This document shows positions 1 to 8,370 of a stretch of DNA of 24,243 nt, piece after piece. The stretch comes from an uncultured Collinsella sp. (GTDB lineage Bacteria; Actinomycetota; Coriobacteriia; Coriobacteriales; Coriobacteriaceae): NCBI GenBank assembly GCA_905199225.1, contig CAJKFS010000036.1:1-24243 (forward strand), given 5' to 3'. Both the position numbers and the translations under genes were made by a program. The first letter of the stretch is position 1. Each line of letters starts with the position of its first letter. Under the pieces are notes generated by a model that was given only the letters and a program-made list of their open reading frames with translations, had not been told where the DNA came from and ran no database searches.

Positions 1-129
1 GGGCGGCGGTGCTGATTCGCAATATAGGTGGTGTCGAAAGGGCCTAGGACTCACCCAATCGTTCCACCACCAGCGTAGAGGGATCGTCGGCAAATCACGC
101 ATGCGGTAGAAAATGGCAAGAGCCTAAAT

Positions 130-1209
130 TTAGTTCGAAGCTTTATTTAACAAATCGAAAGGGCCGATAAAACGCATGATGAAACTAACCAAGAGCCTCC
201 TGAGACCCTCCAGCATCAAGCAAATCGCAAACACAGCCGTTGGAACCAGAAGCACCTGCAATAATCCCAGTCCAACGCCGACACGCGTAAAGGGAAACAG
301 CGAGCTCCAAAGCCAACTTCGGATAGGCGCATAGTCAGAAATAAGATAAGTAGCAAAACAAAGCCTCGCTACAGCGTTAATGAAACGGGAGGAAAAATGC
401 GGCATCTTTAAATCGACCAATAAGACCGAAACTGCTATAGCTAACGAAAAAATAGACGCCGGTGAACCGAAAAAACCGCTATACAAATTCGCAAAGGTCG
501 AGCCCAGCAAGCCATCAAAATGGAATTGACCGTAAAACGAGATTGCAACTCCCACAAAGGAAGCAATGCAGCAAGCAACCAGGAGCCGCATATCCACTAT
601 TGACAAGTCTACATACCAGCGAATATAGCAAACAACAACGCAAATTATAATAAAATCTACTAGTAGCCCGTCGATGGGAATCCAAAAGAGCGGCACATAA
701 CGCAGGAATCCAAAGACAGAGACCAGAAAAACTCCTAGATACCGATGTAGTTTCTGGCCCAACGCATGCAAAGCCGGAAGTATAAAGGGCAGCAAAAATA
801 CAAGCCAAGCATAGACGGTTACAAACCACCAACTAGAACCAGTAAGAGTTGGTGCAAAAATATCTATCAAATTGGTTGGACTTACTTGAATATCGCCGCG
901 AAGCATGAAGAAAAAGCCCAGCGCAATACTATAAAAGAGAACCGTGCCTTCGATTGAAGCTATCTGTTTAACAGCCTTGTTTATGGAGTATTCGACTTTC
1001 CCCGCAACAAACCAGATTGTTATGGCAACAAAGCAGCCGACCGCAGTTCTTCCAATTGGATAGAAAAAGATATTGTAGAAAAACCTAGTAAACGAATCAG
1101 GAAATACGGAAACAGAATCAGCGTTGTGAACAACAAAATGCTGAGCCATTACCGTCCACATAAGGACAATGCGAAGTAATTCGATACGGGAATCTCGCAT
1201 TTTTACCAT
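130..1209 (-). CDS. Membrane acyltransferase, acyltransferase 3 family
   Basis: A 359-residue, very hydrophobic protein with about ten predicted membrane segments. It opens with the pattern typical of acyltransferase 3 (OafA/WecH-like) enzymes: R-I-E-L-L-R-I near residues 8-14, followed by a first membrane helix holding a histidine (AQHF, about residue 23). Family members move acetyl or other acyl groups onto sugars of surface polysaccharides at the cytoplasmic membrane. The ATG at 1209 has a GGGAG Shine-Dalgarno four bases upstream; an in-frame ATG three codons later is the alternative. It lies 41 bases downstream of the ATPase gene on the same strand. The gene is strikingly AT-rich: 19 of 60 bases are G or C in 601-660, against 36 of 60 in 17461-17520 of sufB, which suggests acquisition by transfer. 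Its substrate is unknown; the nearby glycosyltransferases make a surface glycan plausible. Confidence 0.85.
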   Translation of the reverse strand: MVKMRDSRIELLRIVLMWTVMAQHFVVHNADSVSVFPDSFTRFFYNIFFYPIGRTAVGCFVAITIWFVAGKVEYSINKAVKQIASIEGTVLFYSIALGFFFMLRGDIQVSPTNLIDIFAPTLTGSSWWFVTVYAWLVFLLPFILPALHALGQKLHRYLGVFLVSVFGFLRYVPLFWIPIDGLLVDFIIICVVVCYIRWYVDLSIVDMRLLVACCIASFVGVAISFYGQFHFDGLLGSTFANLYSGFFGSPASIFSLAIAVSVLLVDLKMPHFSSRFINAVARLCFATYLISDYAPIRSWLWSSLFPFTRVGVGLGLLQVLLVPTAVFAICLMLEGLRRLLVSFIMRFIGPFDLLNKASN

Positions 1210-1250
1210 AATGCTCCCAAGTAAAAATCAAAACCTAATAATACCTCGAC

Positions 1251-2354
1251 CTAGAACCGTTCGAGAATCTCCTCGGCATTCTCTCGCAGATAGATATCTA
1301 GGTCCGGCACGGCAAACTGCACGTAGCCCCTCTGTGGTGCCTGAATAACCTCTCTTTGTAGCAATTTTGCCCTAATGGAGCTGACCTCATTGGTCTTTTT
1401 ACCCATGCGCTTAGCAATCTCGGATGATTTGGACTGTTGTTTATCCTCGCACATGGCCAAAAGGTATTTGATATCGTTGAACCCCAGTCCAGAAATCGCG
1501 GGCTCGTGAACAACATCGTGAAAACGAGCCTCTGCCAGCGCAATGCCTTCGGTGACGTCGCGCTCGCTCACAATGGCACTTTTGGCACGATGCAAGTTGG
1601 CGCGCTGCCAAATAGAATAACCGACCAGTTGCACCAGATAGGCATAGCCCTTAGTGGCCTTAGCGGCTCTCGACAGGAGATTGTCCTCTATGGTCAAGCC
1701 AGTCGCGACAAAGCTATCGCCCATAGAGAGCGCTACCTCCACCTGGTTGATAGGCGCCAGATCTTCGGGGAGGGCACGGCGCAAGAACGTAAGTGCCTTA
1801 CCGTTAATAAGATCCATAACACCGGCGGGTAAGCCGGCAAAGGCAAGTGCAATATCTACTTTTTCCCCTATCAAAAGCTGAACCGTAGACGCAATGGCAC
1901 GCATATCGTCAATCGGAGCGTCCTGAACCTCATCGATGGCAATAAAAAGACCCTTGGATGACTTCGCTGTCGAACTCAGCAACTTTCTAAGGCTCGACTC
2001 TTTGGGTGCAACATCGACTTTCGCAGAAACAAAGCCGGCGTTTACGCCGACCGAAGCATTGGCCGCAAGGGAAGAATCAGCAACCTGATCCCTCAAGTCC
2101 AGCAATAGGTTAGGGCCAGCAGAAACAATAGCGGTCTTCCATCCAAGCTCTCGCGCACGATCCCTAAGATCACAGAGCAAAACAGTTTTTCCGGAGCCCC
2201 TCGGTCCAGCAATGCGCATGAGCCTCGCAGGTGCACCAATTCCCGCATTCAAACTCTCGGTAAACTCAAGGGCGATATCATCACGACCAATTATGCGCGG
2301 AGGCTCAGCGCCGGCAGTGGGACGAAACGGATTATGGAATGCTATGGCGCTCAC
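1251..2354 (-). CDS. AAA+ ATPase of Orc1/Cdc6-like type with C-terminal winged helix
   Basis: A 367-residue P-loop ATPase. Walker A is GPRGSGKT (residues 50-57) and Walker B is LFIAIDEVQD (about 136-145), followed by a sensor-like segment (ALAFAGLPAG, 169-178). The last 75 residues look like a winged helix-turn-helix (GFNDIKYLLAMCED, then SSEIAKRMGKKTNEVSSIRAKL). This layout resembles the archaeal-type ATPase/Orc1-Cdc6-like proteins scattered through actinobacteria, usually of unknown role and often in accessory regions. The start is a GTG at 2354 with GAAAGG seven bases upstream. It may be cotranscribed with the acyltransferase 41 bases downstream. The AT-rich upstream region holds repeated motifs that overlap a candidate promoter. 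DNA binding and ATP hydrolysis are inferred from the motifs; no partner can be named. Confidence 0.8.
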   Translation of the reverse strand: MSAIAFHNPFRPTAGAEPPRIIGRDDIALEFTESLNAGIGAPARLMRIAGPRGSGKTVLLCDLRDRARELGWKTAIVSAGPNLLLDLRDQVADSSLAANASVGVNAGFVSAKVDVAPKESSLRKLLSSTAKSSKGLFIAIDEVQDAPIDDMRAIASTVQLLIGEKVDIALAFAGLPAGVMDLINGKALTFLRRALPEDLAPINQVEVALSMGDSFVATGLTIEDNLLSRAAKATKGYAYLVQLVGYSIWQRANLHRAKSAIVSERDVTEGIALAEARFHDVVHEPAISGLGFNDIKYLLAMCEDKQQSKSSEIAKRMGKKTNEVSSIRAKLLQREVIQAPQRGYVQFAVPDLDIYLRENAEEILERF

Positions 2355-2423
2355 TTGTTTGCCTTTCTAGGGAATCGATTAACAGCCAATCATCGTTTAA
2401 ATAATTATCGCAGACTATATCGG

Positions 2424-2452
2424 ATAATATCGAGCTGTATAAGCTTGTATAA
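2424..2452 (-). promoter_or_regulatory. Candidate promoter of the AAA+ ATPase gene
   Basis: Read on the minus strand: TTATAC (2447-2452), a 17-base spacer, then TATTAT (2424-2429), about 70 bases before the GTG start. The match is moderate, but the AT-rich setting and spacing fit. Confidence 0.35.
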
Positions 2453-2456
2453 ACTT
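2437..2456. repeat. Tandem 10-bp direct repeat upstream of the ATPase gene
   Basis: GTATAAGCTT (2437-2446) is followed directly by GTATAAACTT (2447-2456), one mismatch. The pair overlaps the spacer and -35 of the candidate promoter, so it could be an operator. The pentamer TATCG also occurs five times between 2406 and 2471. Confidence 0.5.
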
Positions 2457-2538
2457 ATCGCGAAAGTATCGAGCTTTCGTTATTTATCTTAGTAAGTAGT
2501 CCAACGCTGTTTTCTTCCAAGCTCATACCAAAAGATAA

Positions 2539-2554
2539 TTTAGGACTTCCTAAA
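2539..2554 (-). terminator. Weak candidate terminator after the glycosyltransferase operon
   Basis: TTTAGG and CCTAAA form a six-pair stem with a four-base loop, starting about nine bases past the last glycosyltransferase stop codon. On the minus strand it is followed by a T-rich run (TTATCTTTT). The stem is short and AT-rich, so termination is uncertain. Confidence 0.35.
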
Positions 2555-2563
2555 ACCATTGCC

Positions 2564-5050
2564 TTAGGCCGAGAAATACTCGCTCTCAGCGGATAAGTTC
2601 GGCCCCAACCACGGATCGCCGTCGAGGAAGAACTCTGGCCAGCGTTGCATGAACAGCGCCTGCTCGCGCTTCCAGCGGCGCAGCTTTTCCTCGTTGGCCT
2701 CTTCCCTGCCGCGCGAGGTGAACTCGTAGTGGAACAGCTCGGCATAGGGCGTAAAGATGGTGCGGTAGCCCGCCTCCCAAACGCGCAGGCAAAAGTCCGC
2801 GTCGTTAAAGCCGACGGCGAATTCCTCGTTGTATCCTCCGACCTGCTCAAACACGTCGCGACGAACCATCTGGCAGGCGCCCGTTACGGCGCTAAAGTTG
2901 CCCGGACGCACAGCACGGGCAAGGTATCCCTCACGCTTTGCCGAGAAGTCCTGGTCGGCATGGGCAAGTGCGCCACGCACGCCAACCACAATGCCAGCGT
3001 GTTGCACCAAATGATCGGCAAAATAGAGCTTGGCGCCCACCACGCCCGCATCGGGACGCTGCAGATAGCCCATCATCTCTTCGATAAAGTCCGGGCTTAT
3101 AACCTCGGTATCGTTGTTCAACAGCAGCAGATAGTCGCCCTTGGCATGTTTAACGCCAAAGTTGATGATCTGGGAGTAATTGAACTCGCCCGGCCACCAC
3201 TCGACGCGCGCAACACCCTTGCCACCAGACGCAGCGGCTACGCGCTCCGGGAGGTTTTCGTAATACGCAAAGGTCTCCGGGTCTTCGCTGTTGTTCTCTA
3301 CCAAGACGATCTCGTAGTTGGTATACGTGGCCTTCTGGGCGATCGACATCACGCAGGCGTCGAGCGTCTCAACGTGGTCCTTGGTGGGAATCACAATGCT
3401 CACCAGCGGCGCAGGCTCCGGCAGCGCATAGCGCATGCGGTAGACAAACGGCGTCTCGGACTCCTCGACCGTTCCATGAACACCCAGCGAGTCAAAGTGA
3501 CGCTGCAGTGCAAGGCGTCCGGCCTCGATGGCATATGGCTTGCTATCGGCAGAACCGTCGGCGGTTGAGCCGGGGTGAACGCGCCAGTGATACAGCACGT
3601 GCGCAACGTGCTCAAAGCGCGCGCCCGCCGCAAGACAGCGGAGCGTCAGGTCGTAATCCTGGGCACCCGCAACGTCTTCCGGCGACACGCCAATGCGATC
3701 GATGAGCGCCTTCTCCACCATCAGAAAATGCGTCACGCAGTTATGGCTATAGAGCAGGTCAACGTTGAGCTTGGTCTTAAAGACCGGCTGGCCCCACTCC
3801 CCCGTTTTCTGGAACATGTCTTCGTCGCAGAACAGGACCTGAGGGCGCTCGTCCTTGGCGCCCTTGTTCAGAGCGGCAACATAGCGGAACAGCGCGTCCA
3901 GTTCCAGAATGTCATCATGGTCCAAGAACGCGATGTAGTCGCCCGTCGCTTGCTGAATACCTGCGTTGGTGTTGACCACGATGCCGCCGTTACCGGGCAG
4001 CTCGATGCGACGGACGCGCTCGTCGTGAGCGGCAGCCGCAAGATTGGCCACCGCATCCCATTCGGGCGAGGCGTCCATCAGAAGCAATTCCCAGTTGTCA
4101 TAGCTCTGGGCAAGCACCGAATCCAGCAACTCGCGCAGGTAAACCCGATCGGTCTTATAGCACGGCACCACAATGCTCACGAGAGGCCTGTAGGCGAATG
4201 CTGCCGCGGCGACGCGCTGGCACGCCAAGTCGCCCGGCTTTGCGCGATGCTGCTCAAACCAACGGCGATAGGCCGCATCATCCGCGCGCGCATCCTTCAT
4301 GCGGTTCCAGCTGTCGTCGACCATACCGTTGTACAGGCGGCCATCCATGGCGCAAAAACCGCTCTGGATCTGGCCCACGGGATCAGTTGCAATCGCGACA
4401 AAGTCTCGAATGTCCTCGGGCATCTCCACGCTCAGATACGTTTTATTGACGCGGCATCCGTTCTGCTGCGGCACGTCGACCTGCGACTCAAACATATGAA
4501 CCGTGGCATCGATGTCATTCATATGCGTATCGAGTATCTCAAGCTGGGGCGTGCACTGGGAGTCTCCCGCCCATGTGACCTCGTAGCGCCACACAGCACC
4601 CGAATCGGCCGGTAGATAACGGACGGCATCGATCTCGTAGCGGCCGCAGCGCTCGCCGCGCTGCGCATCGCGGATAAGCGCACACAGCACGGGCTTTGCC
4701 TTGTAGTTGATCTTGGATTCCAGCTTAGCCATACGGCTATCGAGGCGAATGGATCCGAGCTTTTGGCCACTGGATGCAAAGTCGACATCGATTGCAGAGC
4801 CATCCAAAAACGGCAGCACCAAAACGGCAAGCTCGCGCTCGTAGCCCGCAACTGAAGGGCATAGCGCCAACACGCGGCCATGATCGATCGGCAGCGCCAA
4901 CGACGGCACGCTGGCACCATTGGTCGTCGCGTGGGCAAAAGCCTGGGAGCCCTCGCACTCAATAATCTCCGCGACATCCTTGCCGGCAAAACGAAGCAGC
5001 ACAAACAGGCGACCCTGGCTGCGGCAAAGCGCCAAACGCTTGATACTCAT
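2564..5050 (-). CDS. Long glycosyltransferase with two GT2 domains
   Basis: An 828-residue cytoplasmic protein in three parts. Residues 1-285 form an N-terminal region I do not recognise. A first GT2 domain follows (about 288-500; VSIVVPCYK at 291, DHDD at 377-380, GAQDYDLTLR near 462-471). The second GT2 domain covers about 548-780 (VSIVIPTKDH at 550, LLNNDTE near 643-649, then the NDADF-type acceptor motif). Enzymes of this shape add one or two sugars to a growing polysaccharide from nucleotide sugars, with the Asp cluster binding the metal and diphosphate. It is the last gene of the run: its ATG follows the upstream stop with no gap (TAGATG), so translation is probably coupled. Both domains keep their Asp motifs and look active. 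Sugar and acceptor are unknown. Confidence 0.88.
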   Translation of the reverse strand: MSIKRLALCRSQGRLFVLLRFAGKDVAEIIECEGSQAFAHATTNGASVPSLALPIDHGRVLALCPSVAGYERELAVLVLPFLDGSAIDVDFASSGQKLGSIRLDSRMAKLESKINYKAKPVLCALIRDAQRGERCGRYEIDAVRYLPADSGAVWRYEVTWAGDSQCTPQLEILDTHMNDIDATVHMFESQVDVPQQNGCRVNKTYLSVEMPEDIRDFVAIATDPVGQIQSGFCAMDGRLYNGMVDDSWNRMKDARADDAAYRRWFEQHRAKPGDLACQRVAAAAFAYRPLVSIVVPCYKTDRVYLRELLDSVLAQSYDNWELLLMDASPEWDAVANLAAAAHDERVRRIELPGNGGIVVNTNAGIQQATGDYIAFLDHDDILELDALFRYVAALNKGAKDERPQVLFCDEDMFQKTGEWGQPVFKTKLNVDLLYSHNCVTHFLMVEKALIDRIGVSPEDVAGAQDYDLTLRCLAAGARFEHVAHVLYHWRVHPGSTADGSADSKPYAIEAGRLALQRHFDSLGVHGTVEESETPFVYRMRYALPEPAPLVSIVIPTKDHVETLDACVMSIAQKATYTNYEIVLVENNSEDPETFAYYENLPERVAAASGGKGVARVEWWPGEFNYSQIINFGVKHAKGDYLLLLNNDTEVISPDFIEEMMGYLQRPDAGVVGAKLYFADHLVQHAGIVVGVRGALAHADQDFSAKREGYLARAVRPGNFSAVTGACQMVRRDVFEQVGGYNEEFAVGFNDADFCLRVWEAGYRTIFTPYAELFHYEFTSRGREEANEEKLRRWKREQALFMQRWPEFFLDGDPWLGPNLSAESEYFSA

Positions 5051-6118
5051 CTACACCTCTCGCTTTCCCAGGGCATTCGCGGCCATACGCTTGTACGCAC
5101 CTAGGCGTCCAAACCTCAAGACATCGTAATCGAACATGAGCTTTTTGCACGCACGGGCGCTAGGGGTTTTATCGGCGAGCGCAGCGTGCACCATGGCGGC
5201 GACAGCAGGAGCGCATTGTGCGAGCGCGGCATCGCTACTTACAGCAGAGCCGTTAAGCACTGCCGCCACGGCAGCGATCACCTTGCCGCAGTCCGAACCC
5301 AGCAACCTGAGCGCGTCGTACAGCACCAGATCGCACAGGAAATATGCCAGGTCCTCGGCATGCTGAGCATCGAGACCGTCGCGCCGCCAGTCAGTCAGCA
5401 CCGCGGAGTAAATCTTCACGTGCTCCAGAAGACGCGTCTCGTCGTCGTAGCGCATGGTGTCCATGAGCGAGCCCTTGCGCGCCACGCGATAGTCGTACAG
5501 CTTGTTCGAGATAAGCGCGGTCTTACACGAACGACCGTACACGGCAAAGTCGAAGACCTGGTCCTCGCCATACTTGACGGTTTCATCGAAAACGATCCCG
5601 TTGTTGAGCAAAAAATCGCGCTTGCAAGCGGTGCGCCACGCAAAGGGACGAGACGCCTCCTTAAATAGCAGGTCGGAGCTATAGCCCTCAAATGACACAT
5701 CGCGCGGGCTCAACACATAGTTAAGCCACGGATACCCCGCCTCCAGCGGATACGGGTTCGCGCCAAAGGTCAAAACGTCGCAGTCTTCACGCTCAAAGGC
5801 ACCGACGATCACACGGCACGCGTCGGGCGTAAAGCGGTCGTCGGAATCCAAAAACGCGACGATGGGCGCCGTGGACGCGGCGATGCCCGCATTACGCGCG
5901 CTCGACAGGCCGCCGTTGGGCTTATCGACCAGCGTAAAGCGCGCGTCCTTTTCGCAATAGGCAGCCGCAATATCGCGCGAACCGTCCGGCGAGCCATCGT
6001 TGACCAGCACGCCTTCCCAATCGGGCATGTCCTGCGCAAGCAAGGAGTCCAGGCACCAGGCCAGGCACTCCTCCACCTTATAGATGGGAACGACAACGGA
6101 AATCTTGGGGGTAGTCAT
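5051..6118 (-). CDS. GT2 glycosyltransferase, type B copy 2
   Basis: A GT-A fold family 2 glycosyltransferase of 355 residues from the ATG at 6118. Conserved pieces are ISVVVPIYK at the N-terminus, LVNDGSPDGS, NGGLSSARNAG and the metal-binding FLDSDD near residue 90. A frame extension to a TTG at 6124 is possible, but GGAG sits only three bases from that TTG and nine from the ATG, so I prefer the ATG. The C-terminal half (around KLYDYRVARKGS, then CDLVLYDALRLL) resembles the product of the 7324-8364 gene, making the two paralogues. It lies 12 bases after its upstream neighbour and abuts its downstream neighbour, clearly within one operon. Specificity cannot be predicted. Confidence 0.87.
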   Translation of the reverse strand: MTTPKISVVVPIYKVEECLAWCLDSLLAQDMPDWEGVLVNDGSPDGSRDIAAAYCEKDARFTLVDKPNGGLSSARNAGIAASTAPIVAFLDSDDRFTPDACRVIVGAFEREDCDVLTFGANPYPLEAGYPWLNYVLSPRDVSFEGYSSDLLFKEASRPFAWRTACKRDFLLNNGIVFDETVKYGEDQVFDFAVYGRSCKTALISNKLYDYRVARKGSLMDTMRYDDETRLLEHVKIYSAVLTDWRRDGLDAQHAEDLAYFLCDLVLYDALRLLGSDCGKVIAAVAAVLNGSAVSSDAALAQCAPAVAAMVHAALADKTPSARACKKLMFDYDVLRFGRLGAYKRMAANALGKREV

Positions 6119-6130
6119 AGCCAAGTGCTC

Positions 6131-7249
6131 CTACTGTGCGGCCGGCACGTCATCGGGATGCGGATTATCGCCGTAGGTGCGCTGATACGTCAGCACGCGC
6201 CAGACCAGCGGCAGGCCGCCAATCTTAAAGTAGTGCTTAAACGTATTGAGCTTGCCGGGCTTCTTAAAGTCAAAGCGCGAATCGATATAAGCACGGGGCG
6301 ACTTGACCATCAGGCGCAAGTCGGTCTCGCCGCGCGGATCGAACAGCGACAGATCAAAGCGACCGGCATCCCAATCGGCCTTGAGCTCGGGCGAAGCCTT
6401 CTCCCAAAACTGCTCGCGCAGCTCATCGACCAGACGCTCGTCATTCCAGCGATACGTATCGACCTTCATGCGCATTAAAATGCCCTGGAGCTGAACCTTG
6501 AGCTCGGGACGTTCATCCAAAAAGCGCTGCATCTCGGCGTATTCGTCGCACACGCAAAATACCTTGTTGGGCGAATTAACGGAGCTCTTCTCGTTATCCT
6601 GGCGATAGCAAAGGATTGGGTCCGCAATAAAGGCAGCCCGCTGAGCGCACGCCCAAACTTTGAAGTTAAAACCCGCATCCTGATATGAGGCGCCCGGCGT
6701 AGGGAGGAAGCGAATCTGGTTGGCGTTGAGAAACTCACGTCGATAGATGGCCGACCAAATGGAAGGCTTACGGTAAAAGATGCCCGGGCGGTCGACGGGG
6801 CGATACGCGGCACCCGTCATATGCTCGTCGATGATCCCAAACAGCTCGCGGCGCTCGGTGGGCGTGGACCAGTACAGATAGAAGTCGCCCTTCACCACAT
6901 CGGCGTGCTCGGCGTCTGCCTTGGCAACCAGCTTTTGGAGCGAATCCTCAAACATAAAGTCGTCGGACTCAAGGATGCCAACGTACTCACCGCGCGCCAT
7001 CTCCAGGCCGCGGTTCATCGAGTCACCGTAGCCGCTATTGGCTTTGTCGATCATCTTTACACGGGGGTCGCGCTCCATGTACTCGCGGATGATATCCGGC
7101 GAACTATCGGTAGAACCGTCGTTAATGCAAATGATCTCAATGTCTTTGAGCGTCTGCGCAACGGCGGAATCGAGGCACTCGCGCAGATAGCGCTCAACAT
7201 TGCAGATGGGAACAAGCAGCGAAACTTTAGGGGTATCAGAGTTCTGCAA
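6131..7249 (-). CDS. GT2 glycosyltransferase, type A copy 2
   Basis: A 372-residue family 2 glycosyltransferase. Visible motifs are VSLLVPICN, ICINDGSTDSS (about 40-50), NSGYGDSMNRGLEMARG (70-86) and ILESDD (92-97), where the usual D-x-D is E-S-D-D. The C-terminal part includes YRQDNEKSSVNSPNKVFCVCDEY and a Trp-rich tail. It closely resembles the product of 8371-9474 along its length. The start is a TTG at 7249 with a perfect AGGAGG five bases upstream. That Shine-Dalgarno partly overlaps one arm of a small inverted repeat. The 74-base gap upstream is the largest within the cluster and may mark the join between two duplicated gene pairs. Probable role: sugar transfer during surface polysaccharide assembly. 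Confidence 0.87.
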   Translation of the reverse strand: MQNSDTPKVSLLVPICNVERYLRECLDSAVAQTLKDIEIICINDGSTDSSPDIIREYMERDPRVKMIDKANSGYGDSMNRGLEMARGEYVGILESDDFMFEDSLQKLVAKADAEHADVVKGDFYLYWSTPTERRELFGIIDEHMTGAAYRPVDRPGIFYRKPSIWSAIYRREFLNANQIRFLPTPGASYQDAGFNFKVWACAQRAAFIADPILCYRQDNEKSSVNSPNKVFCVCDEYAEMQRFLDERPELKVQLQGILMRMKVDTYRWNDERLVDELREQFWEKASPELKADWDAGRFDLSLFDPRGETDLRLMVKSPRAYIDSRFDFKKPGKLNTFKHYFKIGGLPLVWRVLTYQRTYGDNPHPDDVPAAQ

Positions 7250-7257
7250 GAGAACCT

Positions 7258-7280
7258 CCTGTTGAATAGCGTGTAACAGG
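7258..7280 (-). repeat. Small inverted repeat overlapping a Shine-Dalgarno
   Basis: On the minus strand CCTGTT and AACAGG pair across an 11-base loop. The second arm runs into the AGGAGG of the gene starting at 7249, so folding could partly hide the ribosome binding site. Confidence 0.4.
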
Positions 7281-7323
7281 GTTATTTTAGCAGCCGAGTT
7301 ACGGCGGGCGACAGCGCTTGGAA

Positions 7324-8364
7324 TTAGATAAAGCGCTCCAGGCAGGCTTTGAGACCGCGAGTCGAAAGATAGAACAGCGCGGCGTCTGCCATCGAAACGC
7401 CCGAGGTCGCCGCAACGAGCTTGTGGGCAACACGGCGAACGGCGCCCTTAGCAGGCATATCCGCCCACTCAGTTCCCAAAAACATCGTGAGGTCCATGTT
7501 GACGCGAGCCGCCACGCGATGGAAGTCATCGGAATCCAAGCGCGCCAAATCAAACACGATAAGGTCCAAGAACCAGGTGATCAGCTCACCGGGACACAGG
7601 TCCAAAAGACCGTAGGCCGCCCAGTCCTCCAAGACCTCCTCGAGCATCCTCATGTGGGCGTCAAGCTTTTTGGCGCGAGCCTCGGCACTGTTGAACTCGT
7701 GCGTCGCCGATTCGCTCTCCATCACGTAGTGGTAGAACTTGTCCGGCATGACGACGGTCTTGCGGGCAAGCGCATAAGCCGCAAATTGAAAGACGACGTC
7801 CTCGCCCAAAGCCAAACCGGGGGCGAAGCGAATGCCTTCGCGATTGAGCAGCTCACGCGAAAAAGCCGCACGGCAGGCATACGGCTGTGCATTTGCGTGG
7901 AACAGCAGCTGAGGATCGCGAGCGCCAAAGGAGCCCGCTTCGGGGCTCATGAGCTGCTGGACGCGCTTGGGAGCGGCATCGGCGGGCTCACAGACGCCAC
8001 CAAAAACGGCGACCTCGGCATCCGACGACTCCATAGCCTGCAGCACGCGCTCGACCGTCTGGGCGTCGATGTAATCGTCGGCGTCTACAAAAAAGACGAC
8101 CTCGCCCTCGGCGGCATCGATGCCGGCGTTTCGAGCACACGAAACGCCGGCGTTTTCCTGATCAATCACCAAAACACGGTCGTCGGCCTGCGCGATCTGG
8201 TGCAACACGTTCAACGAATCATCAGTCGATCCGTCATTGACACAAACGACCTGAATCGAGCGCTCGGACTGTGCCAACAGCGAATCAAAGCATCGCTGAA
8301 TGGAGTGCGCAGAATTGTAAACGGGGACGACAATGGTAGCTTTAGGACACGAGGCCTCTCCCAT
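7324..8364 (-). CDS. GT2 glycosyltransferase, type B copy 1
   Basis: A 346-residue family 2 glycosyltransferase with ATIVVPVYN at the N-terminus, VCVNDGSTDDS, NAGVSCARNAG and the Asp cluster FFVDADD near residue 92. Its later segments (DKFYHYVMESES, then TWFLDLIVFDLARL) match the layout of the 5051-6118 protein, so these are paralogues. The ATG at 8364 lies six bases after the stop of the upstream gene with a weak GGGGGTAGGT-like ribosome site inside that gene's end. It is therefore probably coupled to it. Function is expected to be nucleotide-sugar-dependent transfer in the cytoplasm; donor and acceptor are unknown. Confidence 0.87.
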   Translation of the reverse strand: MGEASCPKATIVVPVYNSAHSIQRCFDSLLAQSERSIQVVCVNDGSTDDSLNVLHQIAQADDRVLVIDQENAGVSCARNAGIDAAEGEVVFFVDADDYIDAQTVERVLQAMESSDAEVAVFGGVCEPADAAPKRVQQLMSPEAGSFGARDPQLLFHANAQPYACRAAFSRELLNREGIRFAPGLALGEDVVFQFAAYALARKTVVMPDKFYHYVMESESATHEFNSAEARAKKLDAHMRMLEEVLEDWAAYGLLDLCPGELITWFLDLIVFDLARLDSDDFHRVAARVNMDLTMFLGTEWADMPAKGAVRRVAHKLVAATSGVSMADAALFYLSTRGLKACLERFI

Positions 8365-8370
8365 GCCGAC

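Noticed and set aside
1..129. Short open frames at the left edge on both strands
   Set aside because: At most about 35 codons, no recognisable protein and no ribosome site. A gene cut by the window edge cannot be excluded but cannot be supported.
2461..2479. CGAAAG/CTTTCG hairpin as a terminator
   Set aside because: No plus-strand gene ends before it, and on the minus strand no T-run follows; it is better treated as part of the repeat-rich region.
2645..4615. Plus-strand frames inside the double-domain glycosyltransferase gene
   Set aside because: Shadows of a real minus-strand gene with clear GT2 motifs; no ribosome sites or family features.
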